NCBI RefSeq assembly: GCF_901709675.1 | Contig: NC_051089.1 | Location: 11,213,976 to 11,277,975, forward strand | Direction: 5' to 3' | DNA length: 64,000 nucleotides | DNA from: Syngnathus acus | Taxonomy: Eukaryota; Chordata; Actinopteri; Syngnathiformes; Syngnathidae | In this document: piece after piece, positions 1 to 21,200 of the stretch | Layout: each line of letters starts with the position of its first letter | Numbering within the stretch: the first letter of the stretch is position 1 | Notes under the pieces: model-generated | The model's input: only the letters and a program-made list of their open reading frames with translations | The model's database searches: none | What the model was told of the DNA's origin: nothing | Translations under genes and position numbers: made by a program

Positions 1-2323
1 TAAGTCTAAATCTAGATGGATGGCATGGCACTAACCCTAACCCTAACCCTAGTTTAAGATATAATCTTTTTCTGTACGTGCGCTCTGAAATTGTGTTTTC
101 ATCACAAACTGTACTCCTTCCCTTATTGATGTCCTTGGCTTCTCATCTACTGGCTCATTCCAGATCCACCATGTTGCTCCGCGAACAACAACCCTCCTCG
201 GTCCTCTGGCCAAGTGGCCATCTTTCGCCATCTTGTTGTCATGGTTTTTTTTTTCCCCTCCCACCCTTTAACTGGCCTCTGTCAGGTTGCCATGGCAGTG
301 CTTATTTGCCATATTAAATGTTTGGCAGCAATGTCCAGATTCTGATGAAAAACACCCAACATGCCACTTTGATTAATGAAGCAGCGCCTGATTAGAGGAG
401 ATGGGATTGTGCCACTCTATGGAACAATCTGGTCTTGTGTTTGTCACATGCAGCAGAAAAAAGGATTTTGTATGTTAATTTAATTGTTTTCATTTTTGTC
501 ACATTTGTGTCGAGTTATTTTAGTTAGAGCCCTCTCCATTTTCTTTTTTACACTCTAGCTTACAATTCGAATAAAATCCAAATCGTGACATTTTCACGTA
601 TTAATTTCGTTCGATCTCATTAAGGCAGTGATTCCCAACCACTATGACACTGACACATTAGTATGCCGTGCCTGAGAAGTTGTATTTGTCTGAAAATACA
701 CATTTATTTACAAAAAATTATTTATTTTTTGTTGCTGCTCTATCTCAGCTTCTTAGTGACAGGCAGAGCAATTTAGACGCACTAGCTGTCCATGGCTTGA
801 GATCCAATGAATTTACGTGTTAACAAGATGGATGGATGTTTATACAACAGAATAATAGCATTGCATTCAACAAATACTCATCATTAAGGTCAAGATCATA
901 AATATTTCAGTACTATGTATATACTTTAGTGAGATTTCTGTTTTGAGAGGTGCTGCGAGATTATTCTCAGATAAAATATGTCAATAAAGAATGGGAAAAA
1001 AAACACTGCACTAAACGGATAAGCAAACGTGTGTGCCTTGCCCTCTTGTGGCTGGGAGAGGGAAGCTGGATTTCATCTGGTGTTTTGAGCACTTTGAAAC
1101 TACGTACATACAGGCCTGCAGTTAAGACAGCGAAACATTGCTGGAATTTCAGACAATTCGGCACCAACGTTTTTGAAAAAGTGATGTTATAAATTGTTAC
1201 GTTTTCTAGAAAAACTGGAGATGGATCAGCATCGAATTTAATTAGTCCGGCACATCTGCACTTTAAATCAGATATTTTATTTGTCATATATCTTATTTTG
1301 CTGTTGCTCGTTGAAACCCTACTACAGACAGTGAGGCACCTGAGAAACATATTTCAAAGGTTTTACTGAATAAATCCCTTGCAGTTAAAGTCTAATTTGA
1401 TTGAAAACAAATTTGGTTTGAGTGTTACTCAAATTAAATTAACAGGGTTACAATTCACAAATCAATGCTAATGGGAGAGTTTTTGTCCAATCCAACTGTA
1501 CATGCCAGCTGTTTTAGCTGCTATGCTAACTTGTCAAGAACAAACTTGGCGATCTGATTAAAAAAGATAATCCAAATTTTGCATTGGTACACATGGAATT
1601 TCAGGGGGTGTTAAAAAGTTATTTGGTTATTGATATAATATCCCAGAATCACTTTTAGTACACTTACACAACTAACTACGTATTTGAAATTCCATGGTGG
1701 AGGACATAAAATGACCTCTAATTCTAGAATGACCCACATATTTTTCTCATAGTCTCATGAAACCTCAGTTTGCATTTCAAAGAAAGAAAAACCTGATAAG
1801 ATCATATATTTTGACGACAATGTTTGAGTGTTACATTCCATGAAAATTTCTATGTCTTAAGTCATAATCGAGGCAGAGCAGATTGGGTCATTTGAGGCCC
1901 TGCGGTGTTATGTTACGCAATTCTGACTGTATTTTGTTCTGGAGCGCAAGCGCTGTTTGGTTACCAGCAGATAGCATGGAAATACGGCCGACTGACGTAG
2001 TTGCCGTCAGATAAGATCTCTTTGCTTCATTGTAGATGTGGCGCTGTGGTTTCAGTGGTTTACTTTTCTTCCCCAGTCTGCTTTCAGTAAGGCAGCAAGC
2101 ATTAGCATACCTGCTGTGGGAAGTGAATCATGCTGTGCATCAAATCCACCATGTAAACTCATACTACACAGTGTATTGAGATAACACGGCGAATAGACTA
2201 ACAGAAGTGACCTTGCAGGGCCTCCCTGTGAAAATCTCCAATGTAGTCTTTATTTTAGCTTGCAAGGTTTACGCTGCCTGCTGTGAACATATTTCTAAGA
2301 ATGTTTGTGACTCTCCTTTTCAG
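1..2323. other. pde3b upstream intron
   Basis: No exon recognised. Holds three CCCTAA telomere-type units at about 31-50, a hAT-like miniature element at 626-1008 and otherwise unremarkable AT-rich DNA. By family gene structure it should be the intron before the exon at 2324. Confidence 0.6.
626..1008. mobile_element. hAT-like non-autonomous element
   Basis: Starts CAGTGATTCCCAACCAC and ends with the inverted counterpart of CAGTGTTTTTTTTCCCA. The flanks CATTAAGG and CACTAAAC are a decayed 8-bp duplication at best. The interior (GTGCCGT..., TTATTTACAAAAAATTATT, GAGAGGTGCTGCGAG) matches a teleost hAT family I recognise from memory. Confidence 0.65.
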
Positions 2324-12423
<10,100 letters not shown>

Positions 12424-13413
12424 CACCACAACAACACGTGGAGAAACAGGCAGGAAGACTTGCAGAAGAAAATGTCCTACACCCAAATAGCCTTTCACAC
12501 ACTGACATGCACATAGACATTTTTCACTCACTCACACACACGCACACACACGCTGAACACTGTGCAGTCAATTCTGGAGAAACAAAACAAAAGAAGGCCT
12601 TACCACTGTGAGCGGATCCTCGCTGCAACAGTGGGAGTCCAGCTCCTATGCACTTTCAACCCTCACCCCCCATGGAGAGTACCAGAGTGGCGCAAAGAAG
12701 ACGCACCACAAGTGAGGTTTGTCGCAGGTGTGGAAGAAGAGCGTCAGACTCCTGGGATGACCTTGGATAACCTTGGATGCGACAATGTCTTGAAAGCATA
12801 GCGCTTAAACCTCCCTTAGATACAAATCATGTTGTGACTATTAAAAAAAAAAAAGAACAGAGATTGAGGATGAACCAAGCAAGCAACGTGGAGACGCATT
12901 AATGCCCTTTACCAAAGTAAACTGCTCATATGTGGAAAGATGAAAGACGAGACCGAGACACACACGCGCACACACACGGACACGTACATATGTGAGGTGT
13001 TTTCACAAAATTAGGTATATGTCGAGCAAACTCAAAGGCTGCAAACTGTGATTTTTCATCAGATGATTAAATTTCAATGTTTTTCTCATTTTCATATGTT
13101 TTGAAGATAATATGAATCCTGGAGGATCGAAAATTTACTTCTAAATACAGTATTGTAAAGATTTTTTTTTTTTTTTTCTCCAGGGGGCTTTCTGGTAGCT
13201 ACACCCCCAAAATTTTCTACTGGGAATATTTGATGAGCTGCCATGCATATATAGTCCATAAAATCCATGTCACAAAAAGATTAAAGTCTTTGACAAGAAT
13301 CCCAAAATTCTGTTCTTTCCATACATAATATGACCAGGTTACTGTCAAAATACATAGTTACCAAGGAAGACTCAAACCTCTTTTTTTGTCAAAACACATC
13401 ATATATTGTGTGT

Positions 13414-13438
13414 ACACGCACACACACACACACACACA
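13414..13438 (+). repeat. CA microsatellite
   Basis: Nearly pure (CA)n, followed to about 13485 by interrupted CACA/TATA repeats; in the likely pde3b 3' UTR region. Confidence 0.9.
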
Positions 13439-14192
13439 TATATATCACACACACTCATACACACACACTCGCATATATACATGACGAACATACAGTATAT
13501 CAGATGTGCCTGTCTGAACCTTTACCGAATCCATGTTGGCCCAGAGCCTTGGCTTGTGTAGTTTTCTTTCCTTGCTGGTGACACGAAAACACTGTATGAC
13601 ACTCAGTCACAGAGACATTATATGAACTGTTGACTGATGTTTCGCATTATTATATCTGCATCATTTTGGATGCCGTTACTCATGTGTGCCACCCCCTTTT
13701 GTTGTTTCCTTGGCTTACAATGTGTTTTTGAATGTGTGATTATCTTTTGGGAAGAATGTGATAGAATATTTGGAGAAAGCACGTTTTTAATTATTTTTTA
13801 GTTTGTGATTTGTGTCTATGCTTTTGTGCATTCATTAATGTTCTCTGGTGTTGCATTCAGGTCAGGAATGCCGTCTCAATGAATGGATTTATAATTTCCT
13901 GTTTATTAGTTGTTATTTGTTATAAAGGTTACTCAGGATTCATGCAGAGCTGTATGATTACTTTGCAGGAATTAATTCCATTAAGATTGAATAGACTCTA
14001 ACAAGGAACACCATACCATACACCTGGGCAAGTGAAGGAGTTGAGTGAACTATTTGACTGCAAATTGAAGCAATTGAGATCCTCTGGGATGTGAGAGCGG
14101 ATGTCTCTAGTCCATTCATTGCTTAATATTAAACAGAAAATCTTTGGCCAGGTGCCTTTTTCTCAGCCAACCCAAAAGCATTTTTCTTCTAC

Positions 14193-14290
14193 ATTGGTGT
14201 CTTGAGATGTGAGTTTAATTTAGATCATTCTTCTCCATTGAAATGAATGGAAATGCCATTAATCCGTTCCGGCCGGCCTTCAAAAGACAT
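14193..14290 (+). mobile_element. pogo-like miniature element fragment
   Basis: GGTGTCTTGAGATGTGAGTT ... CCATTGAAATGAATGGAAAT ... ATTAATCCGTTCC matches, in the same order, the reverse complement of 20625-20688. The right boundary is unclear. Confidence 0.55.
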
Positions 14291-15749
14291 GCCACCCAAC
14301 AAAAATGTTTGTAATGCATTGTTTTTCATATAAGGAAAGTTTTCCATTGTATGTTAGCATAGAAGTTGGTCTTTAGGCAGTTTTTAGGTTGTTTTAGAGG
14401 CAACACATAATTCTTATTGTTTGCCGCCATGCTGTGCTTGCGCATCATGTTTGGGCTTGGAAGTCAAACCAAAACATAAAAATAAAACCAAAACGTTACT
14501 CCTCATTTTGTCTCAAACAACCCAGGAGTCAGGTCACGCGGATCTCATGGCACCAATGTATTTTACTTTTTCTTCTAGAGGCCAGTGTAAAGAAGGGACC
14601 AGGCGTTTTTTTCCATCCATCTCGGCATTCCATTTTATGAAAGGGAAGGCAAAATGGTTGCCTTTTTGTCATGTTACCAATCATAATCTGCAGAAAGTCC
14701 AATTGCGATTTAACATTTATAAAGAAAGAAAATCACAGGTGTGCTCATTTTAACACCAGACAAGTGTTTAGCCACTGTACAAAAAGAATATGTGCATAAA
14801 TATATATTTTTGAATAATCAATTGAATGCATCAGTTTTCTACACGCTCACTTGTGATATACATTGGGATTCTGTCCTTGATTTTGGTGTGGCTATTTGGT
14901 ATCTTTTTCTTCTTTTCTTTTCAATTGCGTTCAATCTCTTTGCTTTCTTTCAATCTCATCAACTCTCCTTCACTAGTGCCAAACTCGACCTACTTTCGGT
15001 CGACCGTGACATTAGCGTTCCAGTATTGTCAAAGGAGCAGCGAAAGTAGCAGACTGGACTCAGGTCAGAGCCATATCCATACTTTCCTATGGTGTCCTCC
15101 AGGACCAGAAGCTATGATTCTGTCGAGTTGAATTCCGAGTGTTGTCGGCTTTTCTCAGTATTCCAAACCACCATGTCCTCTAATGATTGTGCCATAAAAA
15201 AACAAAACAAAAAAAAACATAGAAGTTACCCATGTGTGGCATTTGTATACGTACCTCTTCTCACCCAATGCAACCATTCACCCTCACTTGCACTGTGGGA
15301 GCAATTGATTTTTGTTATTTATAGCTGTCATAAAACACCATCCCTCAAGTACTCACGGTTCTTGTTGATTTTTCTGAGTGTGTGTGGGTGACAACTTTAG
15401 GAATTTGGTAGTAAATCAATGGAAAATCTCCACTGTTTCTCTTTCAACTGCATTCTTTTCAGGCCGCAAAGTGTCTCACAAAAGTGAGTATACCTCTCAC
15501 ATTAGTGAGATTATTTTATCTTTTCATGGTACAACACTGAAGATATTACACTTTGCCACAATGTAAAGTAACATGCAATATTTTGGCCGGAAAACATAGT
15601 TTGAGAACCTCGTGGTGCAACGGTAGACTCCAGAAAACATAATTTGCCGTAATAGTGGAGTTGATACAATTTTGATTGGTTAAATGCAATTCAATAGGAA
15701 GCAATAATAGGCAAATCAATCAGTTCTGTGTTGCCAAGGAAAGCAGTTG

Positions 15750-16400
15750 TACTCAATACTAGTAAGACAAATTAGTGCACGAGTAGAACTCCAACGGTGA
15801 CGTTTCTCAGAACTAGTAGGACTACTTGTTAGTAGGACAACTACATGCTACTTGTGAAGCAAAACTATCAGTTGACAAGCATGCCATTAGTAAAATTTCA
15901 GTCGACAACTATTACTACACAGTTGTCCACTAGTGCAGTTTTGGCTCACTAGTAGCATGTACTGTAGGTCTTCGAATAATATGTCAAAGTTGTCCTACAA
16001 GTGAAGAAAAAGAGCAGACTATTAAATAATCTTAAAATAAAGGTTGGAATAGCTTTCCAAAAAAGCCATTGGAGCATTTTTAAGTCCTTGACATCCATCT
16101 TGACATACAAGTACAGTGTTGGTACTTTTTCCTTTACCAGTAAAACAATTCAGTCCATTCAGTAGAATAGAAAATACTTTCTGCACGCTTGTAGGACAAC
16201 TTTGGTAGAGTAGAAGTACAACTTCATGTTACTAGTGCGGCAAAATTACTTGTGTAAGTGTGTTGTTTCAACTACTAGGGTCCAGGAGACTACTCGTGTG
16301 TGACAAATGGTATGTCATTTTTTAATCAGATTCAATGATTACTCAACAAAATAATTGAGATTAATTGTTTTAGAAGTAATTACCTGCAGCACTAGTAGAA
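15750..16400. repeat. ACTAGT-rich repeated module cluster
   Basis: Six ACTAGT sites in about 650 bp. A module like ACATGCTACTTGTGAAGCAA at about 15842-15863 recurs inverted at about 15935-15960 and direct at about 16222-16248. No family name recognised; probably a non-autonomous transposon or nested copies. Confidence 0.55.
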
Positions 16401-16940
16401 AGCAAGTTGCGATTTTCTATGTATAGGCTTTGCCTGGTGAGCCTGTGCCATTTAATGAGTGTGACCAAAGAATGTTAATTTAAGAAGTTTCTTGTAGCTA
16501 AATTTTCTTTTTTTCCCCTTTTTTATATAAAGATTTAAGGATATTTTGTTTTATTTGAAGTGATAATGTTGGGCAATATCTGAATTTGCACCTTCCTATG
16601 GTATTTTTTGACTATCTGATGTCCATGCTCTAATTAAAACAAAAATAATAAATCATATATTACTTCCCAGTCACTCAATACTTGATGAGGTTTTTATCAC
16701 GGAGTACCAACTCAAATAATTATTCAGAGGACTAATCTACTTGGATCACAGAAGTTTAAGTAATTAAAAAAAAAGACTTTCATAAGAGATTGCCAATCAT
16801 CCATCCAGTCACTCATGACATTTACACTGACACTTGGCAACAATGTGCACTTTTAATGGATTTTTTTTTTATTCAAATAAACCAAAAAAATTCAAGTCTT
16901 AAGTCAACATAGCAATTTCTCTTAACTATGTTGCAGCTCG

Positions 16941-17310
16941 GGCGGCTCGGTGGGGCACTGGGTAGCACGTCCGCCTCACAGTTAGGAGGGTGCGGGTTCG
17001 ATTCCACCTCCGGCCCTCCCTGTGTGGAGTTTGCATGTTCTCCCCGGGCCTGTGTGGGTTTTCTCCGGGCACTCCGGTTTCCTCCCACGTCCCAAAAACA
17101 TGCTTGGTAGGCCGATTGAAGACTCCAAATTGTCCCTAGGTATGAGTGCGAGTGCAAATGGTTGTTTGTCTCTGTGTGCCCTGCGATTGGCTGGCAACCG
17201 GTTCAGGGTGTCCCCCGCCTACTGCCCGATGACGGCTGGGATAGGCTCCAGCACGCCCGCGACCCCCGTGGGGACTAAGCGGTTCGGGAAATGGATGGAT
17301 AGATGGATGG
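16941..17310 (+). mobile_element. tRNA-derived SINE with ATGG tail, exact 13-bp target duplication
   Basis: 370-bp body beginning GGCGGCTCGGTGGGGCACTG with a perfect B-box GGTTCGATTCC, conserved TGTGTGGAGTTTGCATGTTC and GGTTTCCTCCCACGTCCC, and a GGATGGAT tail. ATGTTGCAGCTCG is present at 16928-16940 and 17311-17323 as the target-site duplication. Lies between pde3b and cyp2r1, probably near both 3' ends. Confidence 0.93.
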
Positions 17311-17323
17311 ATGTTGCAGCTCG

Positions 17324-18048
17324 CCGTAATCATTGATTCAAGTATTACAAACGTAATATAACACACTTGTAAAATATATTTTGTAAAAAAAGTATGCATT
17401 TTGTTGTTAAGCAAGTACTTGATGAACACATAAAAACACCAGTATTCAAAAAAGACATGTAAATGAAGTACTTTGTAAGTACTAATAAGCACCATAAGGG
17501 GGGAAAAAAAAGTGATTTCTAGAAATCCACCAGCTTTTGCATCGGCCTTCCAGGAGAAAGCTTTTCCCAAAAGCACTCTCCCAGGAGGTGGTGTCAAACT
17601 CAGTTCAGATGATGTAAAGCCAGCCCATGTCCAGCCTAAGCGTGCGAATGTTCTTGGAAAGTCTCGGTTGTGCCCGCAGCTCCAAATGACAGGAGTCATT
17701 TGTCTGACCTGACTGTGAACCAGCACCAGTGTACTTAGTATCAATCATTGACGTATACCTAACACATTCCCGGCTCGCCGAGGTTCAGAGACATTTCGTG
17801 TCCTTCGCTACGCAGAACTCGATCGATAATGTACATCTGTCTCGAAAGTCTGCATTGCACAGCTTTGTGCCTATTGTGCAAATACGCATATTGCCCAATT
17901 ACATGGATGATCACGCGTCCACAAGTGGGAGTTCCCAAAAGATGCACCACTACAATTCTGGGTGGCTTTCTTAAGCACCTATATTTTGCGGAGTCGATCG
18001 CTATATGAAAATCCAATCTAGTTGAACAGGAACTTGAGTGGTTGATGC
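17324..18048. other. region 3' of cyp2r1
   Basis: Unique-looking sequence downstream of the cyp2r1 stop; no exon, no minus-strand AATAAA found before 16873. Presumably cyp2r1 3' UTR in part. Confidence 0.4.
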
Positions 18049-18251
18049 CTAATTGTGATAAGGAGTGTCTTTGTGCTGCCTGCGGATGGCGCAGATGGAG
18101 TAAGGCTTGGGTTGCAAGGTCATGCCCAGTTTGGGCGCTACTGTGGGAATGCTTCCTGGTGGGAACTGAAGGTGGAATCTCTGGAGCAAAGTGGTAAAAA
18201 AGAGAAACATTTCCATCCTGGCCAGTTGCTCACCAAGACATTGACGCCTCC
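18049..18251 (-). CDS. cyp2r1: cyp2r1 exon 5 (haem-binding Cys, C-terminus)
   Basis: 203 bp, phase 1 in, TAG stop at 18049-18051. [19 protein letters not shown] supplies the thiolate Cys; [18 protein letters not shown] is the family C-terminus, with a short extension QHKDTPYHN. Confidence 0.97.
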
Positions 18252-21200
18252 CTACAAGGATAAAACACTGTATCAGATTGCATAATTTACACTTTAAACG
18301 ACACAATAAAAAGCTTTTAGTTTGTGCAGAAGTGAATGGAAATCTTAGTAAGAAACCAAGAAGACATTCACAAATACCGTGATTGGCTCAGTGACTGTGA
18401 TATTTGTATTTTTTTTTCCAGAGGATAAAGAATATATGACTAAGTATTGTAATATTCTTTGCTAAAATTGGCTGCTGTTTGTGCTCAAATATCCATTTTA
18501 TAACACCACCCTGCGGATGGTGTTATAATATGTAATTAGCCAGTCTGTGGGCTTTACCATTAAGATAGCACACATAGACAAAATTTTGTGGTTGGTACAA
18601 TACATTGCAATACATATTTGTATATAGCATGTGTGTATAGCATTCAACCTCTAGTGTGAATGGCCGTAGCTACACTGAACCCGCATATTCACAGTTCAGT
18701 ATTTGTGAATTCGCCTATAAACCTATATATGTTCCATTTTTTCACCATCTGTTGGCATCTTTGTGCCATGAATACAAAAAGTGAGTTGAGAAGCTTCATT
18801 TAGACCACAGCTATCAAACTCAAGGCCCGGGGGCCAGATACGGCCCTCCACGTCATTTTATGTGGCCCGCGAAGACAAATTGTGCATCGAATACAAATAT
18901 CAAAACCAAAATAACTAATTGTTTTCACTTTTAAAAAATATCTATATTGCTAGCAATTTTTATTACCATTCATATTTTTTAAAATACATATTTGAACAGT
19001 TTTTCTAGGTCTTTGTTTTAAAAAATAGTTATTCACTAGTTTGTTGTGTAGCCTACATGAGATATATGAGACATTCACACATTTATTTGGGTTGACAATT
19101 TCAATGGCCCTTTGAAGGAAACAACCCTGATTTAGACTGAAGTACAATAGTCCTTAAAACACCACCTTGTAGCATCTCTCAAAAAAAAACCCAGCATCGC
19201 AGCCTAGTTTTCCTGCAATTTGAAATTTTGATTGTCTCCTTTATTCTTCTCACAGAGCTTGACAATTGGAATATGTGTAATCAAAAATAAATACAGTACA
19301 ATACAGTATATGTGGTGCCTAGACGTTGCTTTCTGATAAGGACACCGGGGGTCACGTTTTTTTCTGTTGTGGTGACTGAGTATGTGTGCAACGATCAATT
19401 TGTAGGTGTGGGTGCCGACTGCACTTTTTGTGATTGTCCATTTTGTGTCGATCAGTGTGCAGCGGCCTAAAGACAAACTCTTTAATGCTTTTTGCTGTGA
19501 ATGTTGATATAGTTTGAATATTTTTGTGTTGCATATAAGTTGAGATGAAAAGGCTCAGCACTAACAAGACTGGTTATTAGAAATTCAATTTGTGACAATT
19601 AGATCCAATTAGATGACTCACCCAGCGAGAATGGCAGGAAGGCTTCACGTCTCACGAAGTTACCATTGCTGTCCAGGAACCTCTGTGGTGAGAACACGCC
19701 CGGATCCGTCCAGTACTTCTCATCAAAGTGCACGGAATACAGGTTGGTGATCACCATGGTGCCTTTGGGAATGGTGTAGCCATTGACGTGGGCCTCCTGT
19801 GACGTGGCGCGGAAAATGCCCAGGGGGACGATGTTGCAGAAACGCAGGATCTCATGCAGGACAGCTTCCACAAAGGGCATCTTCTGTTTGTCCTCTAAAG
19901 AGGGCGCCCGCCCGTTTGGCAACACACTGTCAATCTCCCTGTGCACCCTCTCTGTATGGCACAACACACACACGCGGCACACATTATATTTGCTGAAAAT
20001 CATCACATTAAAAGGATTGCAAGATTGTTTTTTTTTTGCTACAAAAAAAAATCACTGTTTGGAAAAAATAGGCTGGATTTGCACTTGTCTCAACATGTTT
20101 TTTTAATTAAAGTTACACTTTGGCTTGCAAATTCAATTGGTTCTGTGATCAAGCTTGTAAGTGAATTTATACATATACGGTATAATGCCGTTAACCCCTC
20201 AATTCTGTTTCCCGCAAAGAATTTGTTTTTATATGTTTTTGACAAATAAAAAATGAGAAAGAAAAATGGTGTAATTGAGGAGTTCACGTGGAAAAGCACT
20301 GTTAGACAAAAAAGAGCCTCTACGCCTGCTGGCAGCCTGCCGATCACATTGCTTTCAATGTTGCGCTTCAAAGTATGTGTGAAACTCTCCAAGAAAGGCG
20401 ATGTCATGAAACTGCTTTTCCATTTTAATTTTTGTCAAACGTAATCTGATATTGATCAACCCTAGACAAAAATAGCAGAAAGAGCCGTGGTAAATTAATC
20501 ATGATACGCAAACTGTTTAATTCTTTACGTTCTATTTTAGTATATATGTTATTTCTATATGTTTTTGTGAAGTGACTTTCATTTTTCTTTTTAAAAACAA
20601 AAAAAAATTTTTTAGGCTCCACTGGAACGGATTAATGACATTTTGATTCATTCCAATGGGTAATCTTGTACCTCAAGGCACCGCTGTATTAGTGTGGCGC
20701 CACCTCGTAGCATCTTCGCAAAGGAACTATGTTGAGGTGAGTTTAGAAGCTTCATTTAGACAAGTATAATCATTTGCTGCCATCTTGTGGCATCTTAAGG
20801 CAATTATATAGGGGGTGTCAAATACTTGGGGGTTTATGAGCTGACCTTGTATGTTGGGGTACAGGGCCATGTAAAGCATGGCCCAGCGCAGGGTATTGGT
20901 GGTGGTCTCGGTGCCCGCGATGATTAGCTCCCCCACTGAGTAGATGAGGTTCTCATAGGAGAATGACGAACCAGGGTTGCCCACATTCTGCTCCAACTCA
21001 TCCAAGTAGGCGTCGACGTAGTGCCGAGGTATATGTGGCACCCGGCCTTGGGAAAAGCTCTCAATGACCTGTTGTAGGAAGTCGTAGACCTCGGCGGCAT
21101 TGCGGAAGAGCTTCTGGTGCTTCCCGAAGGGCACATACTCGATCCAAGGGAAGGCGTTGTAGAGGAAGGCCCAGCTGCTCACCGCCAGTTCCACGTTCTC

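Larger units (their letters stand above)
12424..16927 (+). other. pde3b 3' UTR and pde3b-cyp2r1 intergenic region
   Basis: No coding exon. Candidate AATAAA signals on the plus strand at 14481, 16036 and 16647; a CA microsatellite at 13414-13438; a pogo-like miniature fragment near 14193; an ACTAGT-rich repeat cluster at 15750-16400. The mRNA end of pde3b cannot be fixed. On the minus strand the nearest AATAAA for cyp2r1 is at 16868-16873, beyond the SINE, so the two transcripts may overlap. Confidence 0.5.

Noticed and set aside
31-50. Telomere-type CCCTAA units at the left edge
   Set aside because: Only three units; too short to suggest a telomere or fusion point.
17136-17744. 202-codon minus-strand open frame
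   Set aside because: It runs antisense through the SINE and into AT-rich flank; no protein family resemblance.
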